From Bryobacterales bacterium (lineage in GTDB: Bacteria; Acidobacteriota; Terriglobia; Bryobacterales; Bryobacteraceae), in contig DNFG01000416.1 of assembly GCA_003487005.1 (NCBI GenBank), positions 510 to 11,798 on the forward strand: a stretch of DNA of 11,289 nt. Reading direction: 5' to 3'. Below, piece by piece: positions 1 to 7,548 of the stretch. The notes beneath the pieces are model-generated. The model did not search any database and had not been told where the DNA came from. It worked only from the letters and a program-made list of their open reading frames with translations. The stretch's first letter is position 1, and every line of letters starts with the position of its first letter. The position numbers and the translations under genes were made by a program.

Positions 1-942
1 CTGGATCCGCGAACCGAGAGCGGCATTCAGCACACGCCAGCCGGACCAGTCGTTCTGGTCGAGTCCATCTTCAATGGAAACAACGGGATAGCGCTTGACC
101 CAGTCATCGTAGAGGGCGACCATCTCCGTGGCCCCGAGCCAGCGGTCCTCGCTCCGGAGATGATAGCGGCCGTCGCGGTAGAAGTGGCTGGTGGCGGCAT
201 CGATGGCGATGGAAACCTGTTCTCCAGGCCGAAAGCCTGCTCTTTCAATGGCTTGAGTGAGAACGTCGAGGGCGTCGGCATTACGGGGCAACAGAGGCCC
301 CCACCCGCCTTCGTCGGCGATGCCGGTCAGCAGGCAGCCCCGCTCAAGGAGCAGATCCCGGGCGGCGGCATGAATCAGGACAGCGGCATGCAGGGCTTCG
401 GCATAACTCGGGAAGCCGTGGGGAAGTGCAAGAAAATCCTGGAGTTCGAAGTTGTGTCCGGCATGGAGGCCGCCGGAAAGGATATTGATCATTGGCACGG
501 GCAGGCGCGGGCATCTGGGTTGGCGGCCATAGCCGGCGAGGGTGGCCCAGAGGGGTTCGCCCCGGGTCGCGGCGAGGGCCCGGGCGAGTGCGCAACTGAC
601 TCCGAGCAAAGCATTTGCACCGAGGCGGGACTTGTTCGGGGTGCCGTCGGCCTCGATCATCCGCTGATCAACGCCGGCGGGATCTTCGGCGGGGAAATTC
701 TGGAGAAGACTGGCGATTTCGCCATCGACGGCGTGGCAGGCGCGAAGAACGCCGAGTCCGGCGAAGCGGGCGGGGTCGCCGTCGCGTCGCTCGAGGGCTT
801 CATGGATGCCCGTGGAAGCGCCGGAAGGCACCTGAGCGGTGCCGGAAGCGCCGTTGGAGAGGCCGATGGTGACCTCGATCGTGGGCCGGCCGCGGCTGTC
901 GAGGATTTCGAGGGCACGGAGGGATTGGATGGTCAAGGGCAT
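1..942 (-). CDS. eno: Enolase (phosphopyruvate hydratase), divergent, 3' end cut by window edge
   Basis: Enolase interconverts 2-phosphoglycerate and phosphoenolpyruvate in the cytoplasm (glycolysis/gluconeogenesis). The minus strand from ATG at 942 stays open to base 1, giving 314 codons of a protein usually about 430 long. The N-terminal domain has LDSRGRPTIEV and the mobile loop PSGASTG followed by EALERRDGD. The barrel has DEGG with E211, a metal Asp at D248 (AIDAAT) and SIEDGL with E291. The third metal Asp and the catalytic Lys lie beyond the window. The start codon sits inside the last codons of the upstream kinase gene (10-nt overlap) with no visible Shine-Dalgarno, which suggests translational coupling. 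Odd points: the position matching E. coli Glu168 is Asp (D169, in LQDFL instead of IQEFM), and the usual GGxHADNN reads GGLHAGHN. The family is certain; a housekeeping role is less so, and it may be a specialised paralogue. Confidence 0.93.
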   Translation of the reverse strand, partial: MPLTIQSLRALEILDSRGRPTIEVTIGLSNGASGTAQVPSGASTGIHEALERRDGDPARFAGLGVLRACHAVDGEIASLLQNFPAEDPAGVDQRMIEADGTPNKSRLGANALLGVSCALARALAATRGEPLWATLAGYGRQPRCPRLPVPMINILSGGLHAGHNFELQDFLALPHGFPSYAEALHAAVLIHAAARDLLLERGCLLTGIADEGGWGPLLPRNADALDVLTQAIERAGFRPGEQVSIAIDAATSHFYRDGRYHLRSEDRWLGATEMVALYDDWVKRYPVVSIEDGLDQNDWSGWRVLNAALGSRIQ

Positions 943-1922
943 GGAAAATATTGTGCAAAAAGGGCTTCCGCGGAAGGTGCGGGGTTTCTGAGCAGATCCC
1001 GGGCAAGGGGCCTGATCCGGTTCCGGGTGGGCTCGTCCAGGTACTCGACTGGCGATTTCCCATCGATCCGGGCGAGGAGGAGGCCACCGAGGTGCTGCAT
1101 GGCGGCGGAGGGAAGCCACTTCCAGCCGGGGCCGGCGGCCTCGAGGAGGCCGGTCCAGTAGGCACGGGCGGCGGCGGCGAGCGCCGGTGCGTGGGCTGGC
1201 ATGTGGAAAGCCTTGATAAACAAATGGTTTGTGAGAAAGGCGGCATCGAACGCGGGATCGCCGAAGTGAATCACCTCGAAGTCGATCAGGATAACCTGCA
1301 CTCCGTTCACCAAAATATTTTTGGGGCTGAGGTCACCATGAGTGAGAGAAATCCGGCGCGAAACGCACATATCTATGAGAGCTTCGAAGCGATCCGTCAG
1401 GTCCGGATGGTGTTTGGCGGTGCTCCGGTAGTAAGGGTCCAAGCGCAAGTCGTCAAAGACGGCGAGTTCGCCAAACTCCTCACGCCACCGCGATCCGGGA
1501 TCGTGACGAAGCCAGGCGCCATGCAGGGCGCCGGTCCGGAAGGCTGTTGCGCTGCTGATCTCCCCGGCAAGCAGGCGGTCCTTCCAGGGCAGGGCGCCCG
1601 CGGGAGCCGCTTCCATGGCGATCACGTGGTGGTCGAAATCCTCGAAAATCAGTTGGGGGACGGCGCCTGCGGGCAGCAGGGGTTGAAGTGCGCGGAGAGC
1701 GGCGGCTTCGCGGTGGATCCGGGTGGGGGTACAGAGCCATTCCTGGGCGACACGAAGACGTTCGAGGGCCTGTTTGACCACACAGCGAAGGCCCGGGGCT
1801 TCGGCGAGCAGGACGTGATTCGAGACGCCACCGCCGAGAGGAGTCAGCCGGAGAGCCGCAGGATCGACGCCGAGACGGCCTGCGAGCCAGGGGAGCGCGG
1901 CGGGGGCAGTGAGGTCGAGCAA
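933..1922 (-). CDS. APH/choline-kinase-family phosphotransferase
   Basis: A small-molecule kinase of the aminoglycoside phosphotransferase fold (Pfam APH), presumably cytoplasmic; the substrate cannot be read from sequence. With a TTG start at 1922 it is 329 aa, normal for the family. Visible elements in order: glycine-rich loop LGGGVSNHV, ATP-binding Lys K50 in CVVKQ, a helix-C Glu in HREAAAL, the catalytic loop HGDLSPKNILV with D197 and its Asn, and the metal-binding DFE with D214 replacing DFG. All core catalytic residues are therefore present. No ATG lies near the expected N-terminus. TTG at 1922 places the start 13 nt after the cpaE-like stop; ATA at 1934 is the only nearby in-frame alternative. 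The reading frame stays open further upstream, but that part is a shadow of the cpaE-like gene. The 3' end overlaps the enolase start, so the two are probably co-translated. The pairing invites a guess at a phosphorylated metabolite shared with the enolase, which is inference only. Confidence 0.85.
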   Translation of the reverse strand: MLDLTAPAALPWLAGRLGVDPAALRLTPLGGGVSNHVLLAEAPGLRCVVKQALERLRVAQEWLCTPTRIHREAAALRALQPLLPAGAVPQLIFEDFDHHVIAMEAAPAGALPWKDRLLAGEISSATAFRTGALHGAWLRHDPGSRWREEFGELAVFDDLRLDPYYRSTAKHHPDLTDRFEALIDMCVSRRISLTHGDLSPKNILVNGVQVILIDFEVIHFGDPAFDAAFLTNHLFIKAFHMPAHAPALAAAARAYWTGLLEAAGPGWKWLPSAAMQHLGGLLLARIDGKSPVEYLDEPTRNRIRPLARDLLRNPAPSAEALFAQYFPCP

Positions 1923-1935
1923 GAACCCGAGTATA

Positions 1936-3138
1936 TCAGCGGCGCAGAAGGGAGGCGAACAGGCCGCCGAGGCCGGATTGCTTGGGTTTGGGCTCTTCGA
2001 CGGGTTTGCCGAGCAGGCGTGCCGTGAGCTGGCGGAAACCGCGGCCGAGATCCCCGGCGGGGGAGAGGAGTTTGCCCTCGACGAGGGCGCGCTGGACGGA
2101 ATCGTAGTCGCTGGGGAGCAGGTGGAGGACCTCGCAGTGAAGGGCGGCTTCAATGACTTCCCGGCTGAGTCCAATGTCCTTGTTGTAGCGATTGACGATG
2201 ACACGGATCTTGGAGCGGTCGACGCGATTGCGATCGAAGTAAGCGAGGGCCCGCTGGGCGGCCTGGAGGCTGGGCAGTTCGTTGGTGGTAACGAGCAGGA
2301 GTTCGTCGCACTGGCGGGCAAGGCCGAGGTTCCATTGTCCGTACGGCCCGCCGGCGTCAAGGACCAGCAGGTCGTAATTGGCGCGGGCGAATTCGATCAT
2401 GGTGTCGACATCGCGGAGTTCTTCGGCGCCATGGACGGGCTTCTCGGGCGCCAGAAGCACATCGATGCCGCGCGTGGAGGTGATCATCCCGTTCCAGATA
2501 TCGGCGTCGAGGCCGGGCGCGCGGGAGATGGCGTCAAGGAAGCTGTAAGCGGACTTGAGCTTCAGTTGGAAGGAAACAGTCCCCGTGAGGGGGTCGAGAT
2601 CGCAGAGCAGGACCCGTTTCCCGCCTGATTTGGCGAGTTGGGGAGCGACATTGCAGGCGATGGTGGTGGCGCCGCACGCGCCTTTGGCAGGCATGACGGT
2701 CAGGATGCGTCCCAGTTCACCGGCGCGGCCCCGGGTGAGGGAGCGAATGCGCTCCATGACGGCCGTGAACTGGTCGGCGGTAGCCGGCCGGATCAGGATT
2801 TCGGTGGCGCCAACGCGCAGAGTGCGAAGGATGAAGTCCGGATCGTTGCCTTCATGCAGGGCGACCAGGGGCATCCTGGCATCGAGCATGCTGAGGTCGT
2901 TGAGAAGGGCGAGAGCCCAGTCGCGGCTGGTGAAGGAGTCGACAAAACACAGGTTCGTGCCCTGTTCGGCCAGCACTTCGGAGAGTACGGCGCGGGTGGG
3001 GTAGTCGGGCAGGGCGATGACGTTCGAGAAGGGGAGAAACTCCTCGAACAGGGGCTGCAATTGCGCCTGCATCTCCTGATCGGGAGAAATGACGAGGATC
3101 TTCCACTGGCCGAAGTTTCTGTTTGCCGATTGGTCCAT
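1936..3138 (-). CDS. CpaE/TadZ-like protein: receiver-like domain plus atypical ParA/MinD ATPase
   Basis: CpaE/TadZ proteins place tight-adherence (Flp/Tad) pilus machinery at cell poles. This 400-aa protein has the family layout. Residues 11-132 look like a response-regulator receiver domain (KILVISPD at the start, possible acceptor D67, and RPAT where a receiver has its conserved Lys). Residues about 143-385 form a ParA/MinD ATPase. The P-loop reads AKGACGATT: the signature Lys (K152) is kept, but the Walker Lys of GKT is Ala, as in known CpaE/TadZ proteins. LLCDLD (D180) and LLVLDAGG (D261) are the other nucleotide-site strands. The tail is Lys/Pro-rich, then LGGLFASLLRR. ATG at 3138 starts just before the receiver domain; an in-frame GTG at 3192 would add 18 residues, and neither has a good Shine-Dalgarno. 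No pilin, CpaF/TadA or secretin gene is present here, so a pilus role is unproven. It heads the kinase-enolase operon. Confidence 0.88.
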   Translation of the reverse strand: MDQSANRNFGQWKILVISPDQEMQAQLQPLFEEFLPFSNVIALPDYPTRAVLSEVLAEQGTNLCFVDSFTSRDWALALLNDLSMLDARMPLVALHEGNDPDFILRTLRVGATEILIRPATADQFTAVMERIRSLTRGRAGELGRILTVMPAKGACGATTIACNVAPQLAKSGGKRVLLCDLDPLTGTVSFQLKLKSAYSFLDAISRAPGLDADIWNGMITSTRGIDVLLAPEKPVHGAEELRDVDTMIEFARANYDLLVLDAGGPYGQWNLGLARQCDELLLVTTNELPSLQAAQRALAYFDRNRVDRSKIRVIVNRYNKDIGLSREVIEAALHCEVLHLLPSDYDSVQRALVEGKLLSPAGDLGRGFRQLTARLLGKPVEEPKPKQSGLGGLFASLLRR

Positions 3139-3289
3139 GGCGGCCGTCAGGGGAAGCAACCGGGCAAACAGGCCCGGCCGTACAAGCCCCACACAGGGAC
3201 TATCGGGCTGAAGCCGAGAAAACTTGAGAGCTTTGGCGAGGTAAACGCACTAATCCATAGAGCCGTCCCTGGGCGGCCATACCAGGATC
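3139..3289. promoter_or_regulatory. Divergent intergenic region holding promoters for both directions
   Basis: This 151-nt gap separates the minus-strand cpaE-like operon from the plus-strand regulator. It shrinks to about 97 nt if the GTG at 3192 is the true cpaE start. Both transcripts should begin here. It is noticeably more AT-rich around 3220-3260 than its flanks. A TTGAGA at 3224-3229 resembles a -35 box, but no convincing -10 follows at normal spacing, so no promoter is called. A small imperfect inverted repeat (TCGGGCT/AGCCGA, 3202-3216) is a weak operator candidate. The adjacent LuxR-type regulator could act on both promoters; this is inference from layout. Confidence 0.35.
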
Positions 3290-4018
3290 ATGATGAAACA
3301 CCAAATGAAGACCAGAATCGGGCTTTGCGAGACTCAGCCCGCGACGGCGGAAGGTATCCGCAGTTTGCTGGCGGGCACGTCCGATCTGGAGTGCCGCTGG
3401 TCCGCCGGGAGTGCCGCCATGGCATTGGCGTTGCTGCGGCAACAGCCGGTGGATGTCCTGCTGGCCGATAAAACCTATCTTTCGATACCAGGACCCGAGG
3501 AGACCCATTTCCTGGAAGGAGTGCGGTCGGCGGCGGTGGTGGTGTGGAGCCAGATCCTGAGCGAACCCGAGGCCCTTCGGCTGATTCATGCCGGGGTGAG
3601 AGGGATCCTGCGCAAGTCCGCGGATCTCGCGACAGTCCTTCAATGCTTCCGGACGGTGGCGGAAGGCGGGACGTGGATGGAGGATTCCGTGTTTCGGGAT
3701 GCGATCCGGCTGGACCGGCCGGCGCGGACGTCGCTGACAGCCCGGGAGCGGCAGGTGCTCGAACTGGTGGAGCAAGGAATGCGGAACAAGGACATTGCCG
3801 ATGAACTGGGAATCCGCCCGGGGACGGTCAAGATCCACATGAAGCACATCTTCGAGAAGACGGGCGTCCACGGCCGGTATGGGCTGGCGCTGAATGGGTT
3901 AAGACAAAGGAGCCTGCTGGCGATGGCCCGGACCCATGAGGCGCTGGGCGAGATCAATGGGGAGTTCGGCGCGTTGCGCGAGCCAATGCGGGAGACCAGG
4001 ACCTTGAAAGCCTCGTGA
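3290..4018 (+). CDS. NarL/FixJ-type response regulator with LuxR helix-turn-helix
   Basis: A cytoplasmic transcription factor of 242 aa. The N-terminal half is a receiver domain: possible phospho-acceptor D60 (VDVLLAD), S87 at the conserved Ser/Thr position and K109 (LRKS). The acidic pair near the N-terminus, usually Asp-Asp or Glu-Asp, is E14-T15, so the metal pocket is incomplete and phosphorylation may be weak. Residues about 149-205 are a LuxR/GerE DNA-binding domain: SLTARERQVLELVEQG, then NKDIADELGI and the recognition segment GTVKIHMKHIFEKTGV. A tail of about 35 residues follows. AGGA at 3284-3287 is too close to ATG 3290 and suits ATG 3293 better; ATG 3305 is also possible. No sensor kinase is in the window. 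The stop is 13 nt before the TldD-like gene, so it may be co-transcribed with that gene and control it. Confidence 0.88.
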   Translation: MMKHQMKTRIGLCETQPATAEGIRSLLAGTSDLECRWSAGSAAMALALLRQQPVDVLLADKTYLSIPGPEETHFLEGVRSAAVVVWSQILSEPEALRLIHAGVRGILRKSADLATVLQCFRTVAEGGTWMEDSVFRDAIRLDRPARTSLTARERQVLELVEQGMRNKDIADELGIRPGTVKIHMKHIFEKTGVHGRYGLALNGLRQRSLLAMARTHEALGEINGEFGALREPMRETRTLKAS

Positions 4019-4031
4019 TATCCTGAGCTTC

Positions 4032-5744
4032 GTGCTGGCACCAACATGCAGGGGGGCGCTTGCAGCGCTGCTTGTTCTCGGCTGGATCGCGACGCCGGGG
4101 GCGGGGAGGGCGCAGGCGCCGGCCGGGGATGCGCTGCTGCCGCTGCTGCGAGCGGAATTGGATCGCAACTTCGGCGAACTGAAAAAGACGGCGAACCCCG
4201 CGCCTTACTTCATTTCCTACCTGGTGGTGGAGGAGCGGGCCGAGACGTTATCCGCCTCGCTGGGCGCCTTGACCGACTCCGGCCGCAGCCACCGGCGGCT
4301 GTTCGACTGTTCGGTGAGAGTAGGGAGCCCGGAGTTTGACAACTTCAAGGTGTTGAACGGAGAGCGGACCCGGTTCACGGCGACGGCGCAACTCCCGGTG
4401 GAGGACGACGCGCTGGCGATCCGCAATCTGGTCTGGCGGCAGACAGACCGGTCGTGGCGGGGTGCGGCGCAACGCTATATCCAGATTAAGGCGCGCAGCC
4501 AGGTGCAGCAGGAGGGCAGCGGGTTGCCGGAGTTCACGGCGGAAGAGCCGGTTCAGTCGCGCGGCGAAGTGGCGAAGCCGGCTTGGCCGGCGGCGGATTG
4601 GGGACCCCGGATCAAGCGGCTGTCGCAGCGGACTGGCGGCGAGGCGGCGGTCCTGAATCTGAGCATCGCCCTCAGCTACCGTCATGAAATAAGGACCTTT
4701 GTGAATACAGAGGGCAGTGAGATCCGGCACGGCCGCGGATTCGCGCGGCTGACGATCATGGCGCGGGGAAAGGCGACCGACGGACAGGATGTCGTCACGA
4801 CGGAGAGTTTTGAGGCGGAGGACGCGGCAAAGCTTCCGAACGAGAACGTGTTGGGGGAGGCCGTGGACCGGGTGGTGAAGAGCCTGGCGGGGCAGATGAT
4901 GGTATTGCCGGCGGAGCCGTATGTGGGTCCGGCGATCTTGTCGGGGCGGGCGGCTGGTGTCTTTTTCCACGAGATCTTCGGGCACCGGGTGGAAGGGCAC
5001 CGGCAGCGGGACGAGCAGGAGGGACAGACGTTCGCGAACAGTCTGGGTGAACCGGTTTTGCCCGAGTTTCTGTCGGTGGTCTTCGATCCGACAAAGAAGA
5101 ACATGGCTGGAACGGACCTGCACGGCTGGTATGACTTTGACGATGAGGGGGTTCCCGCGCGGCCGGTGACGGTGGTAGAGAAGGGCAAACTGCGCGAGTT
5201 TCTGATGGCGCGGACACCGTTGCCCAACTTTGCGAAGTCGAACGGGCATGGAAGGAAGCAGCCGGGCCTGGAGGCGCTGCCGCGGCAGTCGAATCTGATC
5301 GTTCAATCGGGCAAGAGAGTGAGCGAAAAAGAGTTGCGGGCGATGCTCATTGCCGAGATCCGGCGGCAGGGCAAACCGTACGGCCTCTATTTCGACCAGG
5401 TGACTGGGGGATACACGACGACGCAGCGGCGAGGTCTGCAGGCATTCACGGTGATCCCGCTGGTGGTCTATCAGGTCTTTCCGGACGGACGCCCGGACCG
5501 GCTCGTCCGGGGAGTGGACATCGTGGGGACACCGCTGGCGAGTTTCGGGAAGATCCTGGCGACGGGTGACCGCGACGAAGTGTTTAACGGATATTGCGGG
5601 GCGGAATCGGGCAGTGTGCCGGTGTCCGCGGTGGCGCCGGCGATGCTGGTGAGCGAAATCGAAGTGCAGCGGAAGCCTGCGCCCACCGACCGGCCGCCCC
5701 TGCTGAGGCGGCCGCAGGCGCTGGACGGGGGGGCGGGCCTGTGA
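4032..5744 (+). CDS. Exported TldD/PmbA-family zinc metalloprotease (intact active site)
   Basis: A peptidase-U62-type protein of 570 aa. E. coli TldD/TldE form a cytoplasmic protease that trims modified peptides and unfolded substrates. Here a leader is visible: Arg7, a hydrophobic stretch at about 9-22 (ALAALLVLGWIA) and a probable signal-peptidase site near GRAQA, so the mature protein should be outside the inner membrane. The catalytic motif HEIFGH (H313, E314, H318) matches HEXXXH, and the third zinc ligand is likely C522 in YCGAESG just before SVPVSAVAPAML, as in TldD. The family's central fold is recognisable (GPAILSGRAA, then LPEFLSVVFDP, and SNGHGRKQPG). The start is GTG 4032, because the leader reads directly from it and no in-frame ATG lies upstream; the ribosome site is weak. 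The last base of the stop is shared with the next gene, a degenerate paralogue, implying coupled synthesis and probably a heteromer. The substrate is unknown. Confidence 0.9.
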   Translation: MLAPTCRGALAALLVLGWIATPGAGRAQAPAGDALLPLLRAELDRNFGELKKTANPAPYFISYLVVEERAETLSASLGALTDSGRSHRRLFDCSVRVGSPEFDNFKVLNGERTRFTATAQLPVEDDALAIRNLVWRQTDRSWRGAAQRYIQIKARSQVQQEGSGLPEFTAEEPVQSRGEVAKPAWPAADWGPRIKRLSQRTGGEAAVLNLSIALSYRHEIRTFVNTEGSEIRHGRGFARLTIMARGKATDGQDVVTTESFEAEDAAKLPNENVLGEAVDRVVKSLAGQMMVLPAEPYVGPAILSGRAAGVFFHEIFGHRVEGHRQRDEQEGQTFANSLGEPVLPEFLSVVFDPTKKNMAGTDLHGWYDFDDEGVPARPVTVVEKGKLREFLMARTPLPNFAKSNGHGRKQPGLEALPRQSNLIVQSGKRVSEKELRAMLIAEIRRQGKPYGLYFDQVTGGYTTTQRRGLQAFTVIPLVVYQVFPDGRPDRLVRGVDIVGTPLASFGKILATGDRDEVFNGYCGAESGSVPVSAVAPAMLVSEIEVQRKPAPTDRPPLLRRPQALDGGAGL

Positions 5745-7537
5745 TGAAGCGGCGCGAGTTCTGGTATGTATTGGGCGGGTTGCTGCCCGTACGGCTGGCG
5801 GGCCAGGACGGGCAGTTGACGGCCGAGCAGAAGCGGGCGCTGGCGGAAGCGCAGCGGGATCCCGTGCTCACGGCGATGCTGGCGGAGATCCGGCGGATGG
5901 GCGAGCTGCGGACGATGCCGGAGATCCCCTACTACATCGAGGTGGGCTGCGACGACGCGCAGATTTACACGGTTTCCGCGACGTTGGGAGCGGCATTCGC
6001 GCCGCAATCGCGCCGGGTTCGCCCGTTGCGGGTGCAGGTGCGCGTGGGGAGCCCGCAGTTCGACAACACGAATTCGATTTTTTCGGACATGTACAGCGGG
6101 ACGCGCTACGACAGCGGACAGCTCCCGCTGGAGGGCGGCGTGATGCAGTACCGGCACGCGCTGTGGCTGGCGCTGGACCGGGCGTACAAGACAGCGGTCG
6201 AGGGTCTGGGCCGAAAATCGGCGGCGTTACAGGGTGTTTCGGTGCAGGAACCCCTGCCAGACCTGGCCCCCGCTCCCCCGACGCTCCTGGTGAAGCCGGC
6301 GGCTCAGGGCAAGATCGACGGCGACCGGTGGCGGGACGTGGTGAAGAAGGCGTCGGCGGAGTACCGGGCTTATCCGGCGGTGACGACGTCGAATGTGGAC
6401 CTGAGCCTCTCGTCAGGCACCGTGTTCTTCGTGAATTCGGCGGGGACGATGATCCGGACTCCGGACAGTGTCGCGATCCTGCAGACGCGGGCGGGCTGCC
6501 AGGCCGAGGACGGGATGGTGATCTACGATGGCGGGCAGTGGGTGGCGTCCGACCCAGGCAAGTTACCTGGCGAAGCGGAATTGGCAGCGGCGGTCCGGGA
6601 GGTCGGCGAGCGGCTGACCGCATTGACGAAGGCGCCGCTGGGGAAGAGTTATGCGGGTCCGGTTCTGTTTGAGCCGAGGGCGGCGGCGCAGTTGGTGGGG
6701 GAGGTTCTGGGGTCGCAGTTGTGCGCAACGCGGCGGCCAGTGGCTGAACCTGGCCGGACGCTGCCGTTTGCGACGGGCGAGTACGAATCACGCATCAATT
6801 CCCGGGTTTTGCCGGAGTGGCTGTCGGTGATTGATGATCCCGAGGCGCGGGAGTGGGAAGGCACGGCGCTGGCGGGCCATTACGAAGCCGATTTGGAGGG
6901 TGTCCGTCCGGAGAGATTGACGGTGATCGAGAAGGGCGTTTTGAAGACGCTGCTGACGACGCGTCAGCCGGTACGGGGCGTGGCGGGGTCGAATGGCCGG
7001 GCTCGGCTGCCGGGGGCGTTGGGCGTGAAGATGCCGCGGCCGAGCAATTTGTTTGTGGAAGCGGCGGAGAGCGTGCCGCTGGGAGAGTTGCGCGGGCGGC
7101 TGTTGACGATGGTGCGGGACCAGCAAAAGGAGTTCGGGCTGCTGGTGAGGAAGATGGATTTCCCGTCGGCGGGATCGCTGGACGATTTGCGGCGATTGGG
7201 CCAGCGGGTGGCACGCGGCGGCGGCGGCCGGGCGATTTCGTTGCCGCTGGGGATTTACCGGGTGACCCCGGACGGACGGGAGGAACTGGTGAGGGGCTTG
7301 CGATTCCGGGGGCTGACGACGCGGTCGTTCCGGGACATCGTGGCGGCGTCGGCGGAGCGGGCGGCGTATCACTATGTCGATAACGGTCTGCCCCTGGCGC
7401 TGATGGGCGCGGGGTCTTACGTGGTGGGCTGTTCGGTGGTGGCGCCGGGCCTGTTGTTCGAGGAACTGGAACTGGAGGCGATCGAAGAGGAGTTTCCGGA
7501 CCGGCCGCTGGTTCCGCCGCCGGCGACGGCGGGCTGA
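5744..7537 (+). CDS. TldD/PmbA-family paralogue lacking zinc ligands (probable non-catalytic partner)
   Basis: A 597-aa relative of the preceding gene, sharing its block order: RVGSPQFDN against RVGSPEFDN near the N-terminus, LPEWLSVIDDP against LPEFLSVVFDP, VIEKGVLKTLLTTRQPV against VEKGKLREFLMARTPL, and a similar C-terminal strand. At the HEXXXH position it reads GEVLGS (residues 319-324): Glu is kept but both His are lost. The C-terminal zinc Cys is also missing; the only nearby Cys (VVGCSVVAPG) aligns a few residues later. It should not bind the catalytic zinc. The N-terminus MKRREFWYVLGG resembles a Tat leader (twin Arg followed by x-Phe), so export, possibly folded, is likely. A Gly/Arg-rich insert (RVARGGGGR) follows the catalytic-motif region. 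ATG 5744 overlaps the previous stop as TGATG, which fixes the start. By analogy with TldE in the TldD/E heterodimer, it may be a structural or substrate-binding subunit. Confidence 0.87.
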   Translation: MKRREFWYVLGGLLPVRLAGQDGQLTAEQKRALAEAQRDPVLTAMLAEIRRMGELRTMPEIPYYIEVGCDDAQIYTVSATLGAAFAPQSRRVRPLRVQVRVGSPQFDNTNSIFSDMYSGTRYDSGQLPLEGGVMQYRHALWLALDRAYKTAVEGLGRKSAALQGVSVQEPLPDLAPAPPTLLVKPAAQGKIDGDRWRDVVKKASAEYRAYPAVTTSNVDLSLSSGTVFFVNSAGTMIRTPDSVAILQTRAGCQAEDGMVIYDGGQWVASDPGKLPGEAELAAAVREVGERLTALTKAPLGKSYAGPVLFEPRAAAQLVGEVLGSQLCATRRPVAEPGRTLPFATGEYESRINSRVLPEWLSVIDDPEAREWEGTALAGHYEADLEGVRPERLTVIEKGVLKTLLTTRQPVRGVAGSNGRARLPGALGVKMPRPSNLFVEAAESVPLGELRGRLLTMVRDQQKEFGLLVRKMDFPSAGSLDDLRRLGQRVARGGGGRAISLPLGIYRVTPDGREELVRGLRFRGLTTRSFRDIVAASAERAAYHYVDNGLPLALMGAGSYVVGCSVVAPGLLFEELELEAIEEEFPDRPLVPPPATAG

Positions 7538-7548
7538 GGCCTTGCGGC

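Noticed and set aside
160..1161. A 333-codon plus-strand frame over the enolase
   Set aside because: It is a shadow frame; the minus strand encodes an unmistakable enolase through the same bases.
1923..2360. N-terminal extension of the kinase gene to a start at 2360
   Set aside because: The added residues are low-complexity Ser/Pro/Ala and overlap most of the ATPase C-terminus in another frame. The family's length and first motif fit a start near 1922.
951..3471. Several long plus-strand open frames (951-2027, 1909-2628, 2638-3471)
   Set aside because: They lie opposite the kinase and CpaE-like genes, and their translations show no family motif. The minus-strand frames carry clear catalytic motifs.
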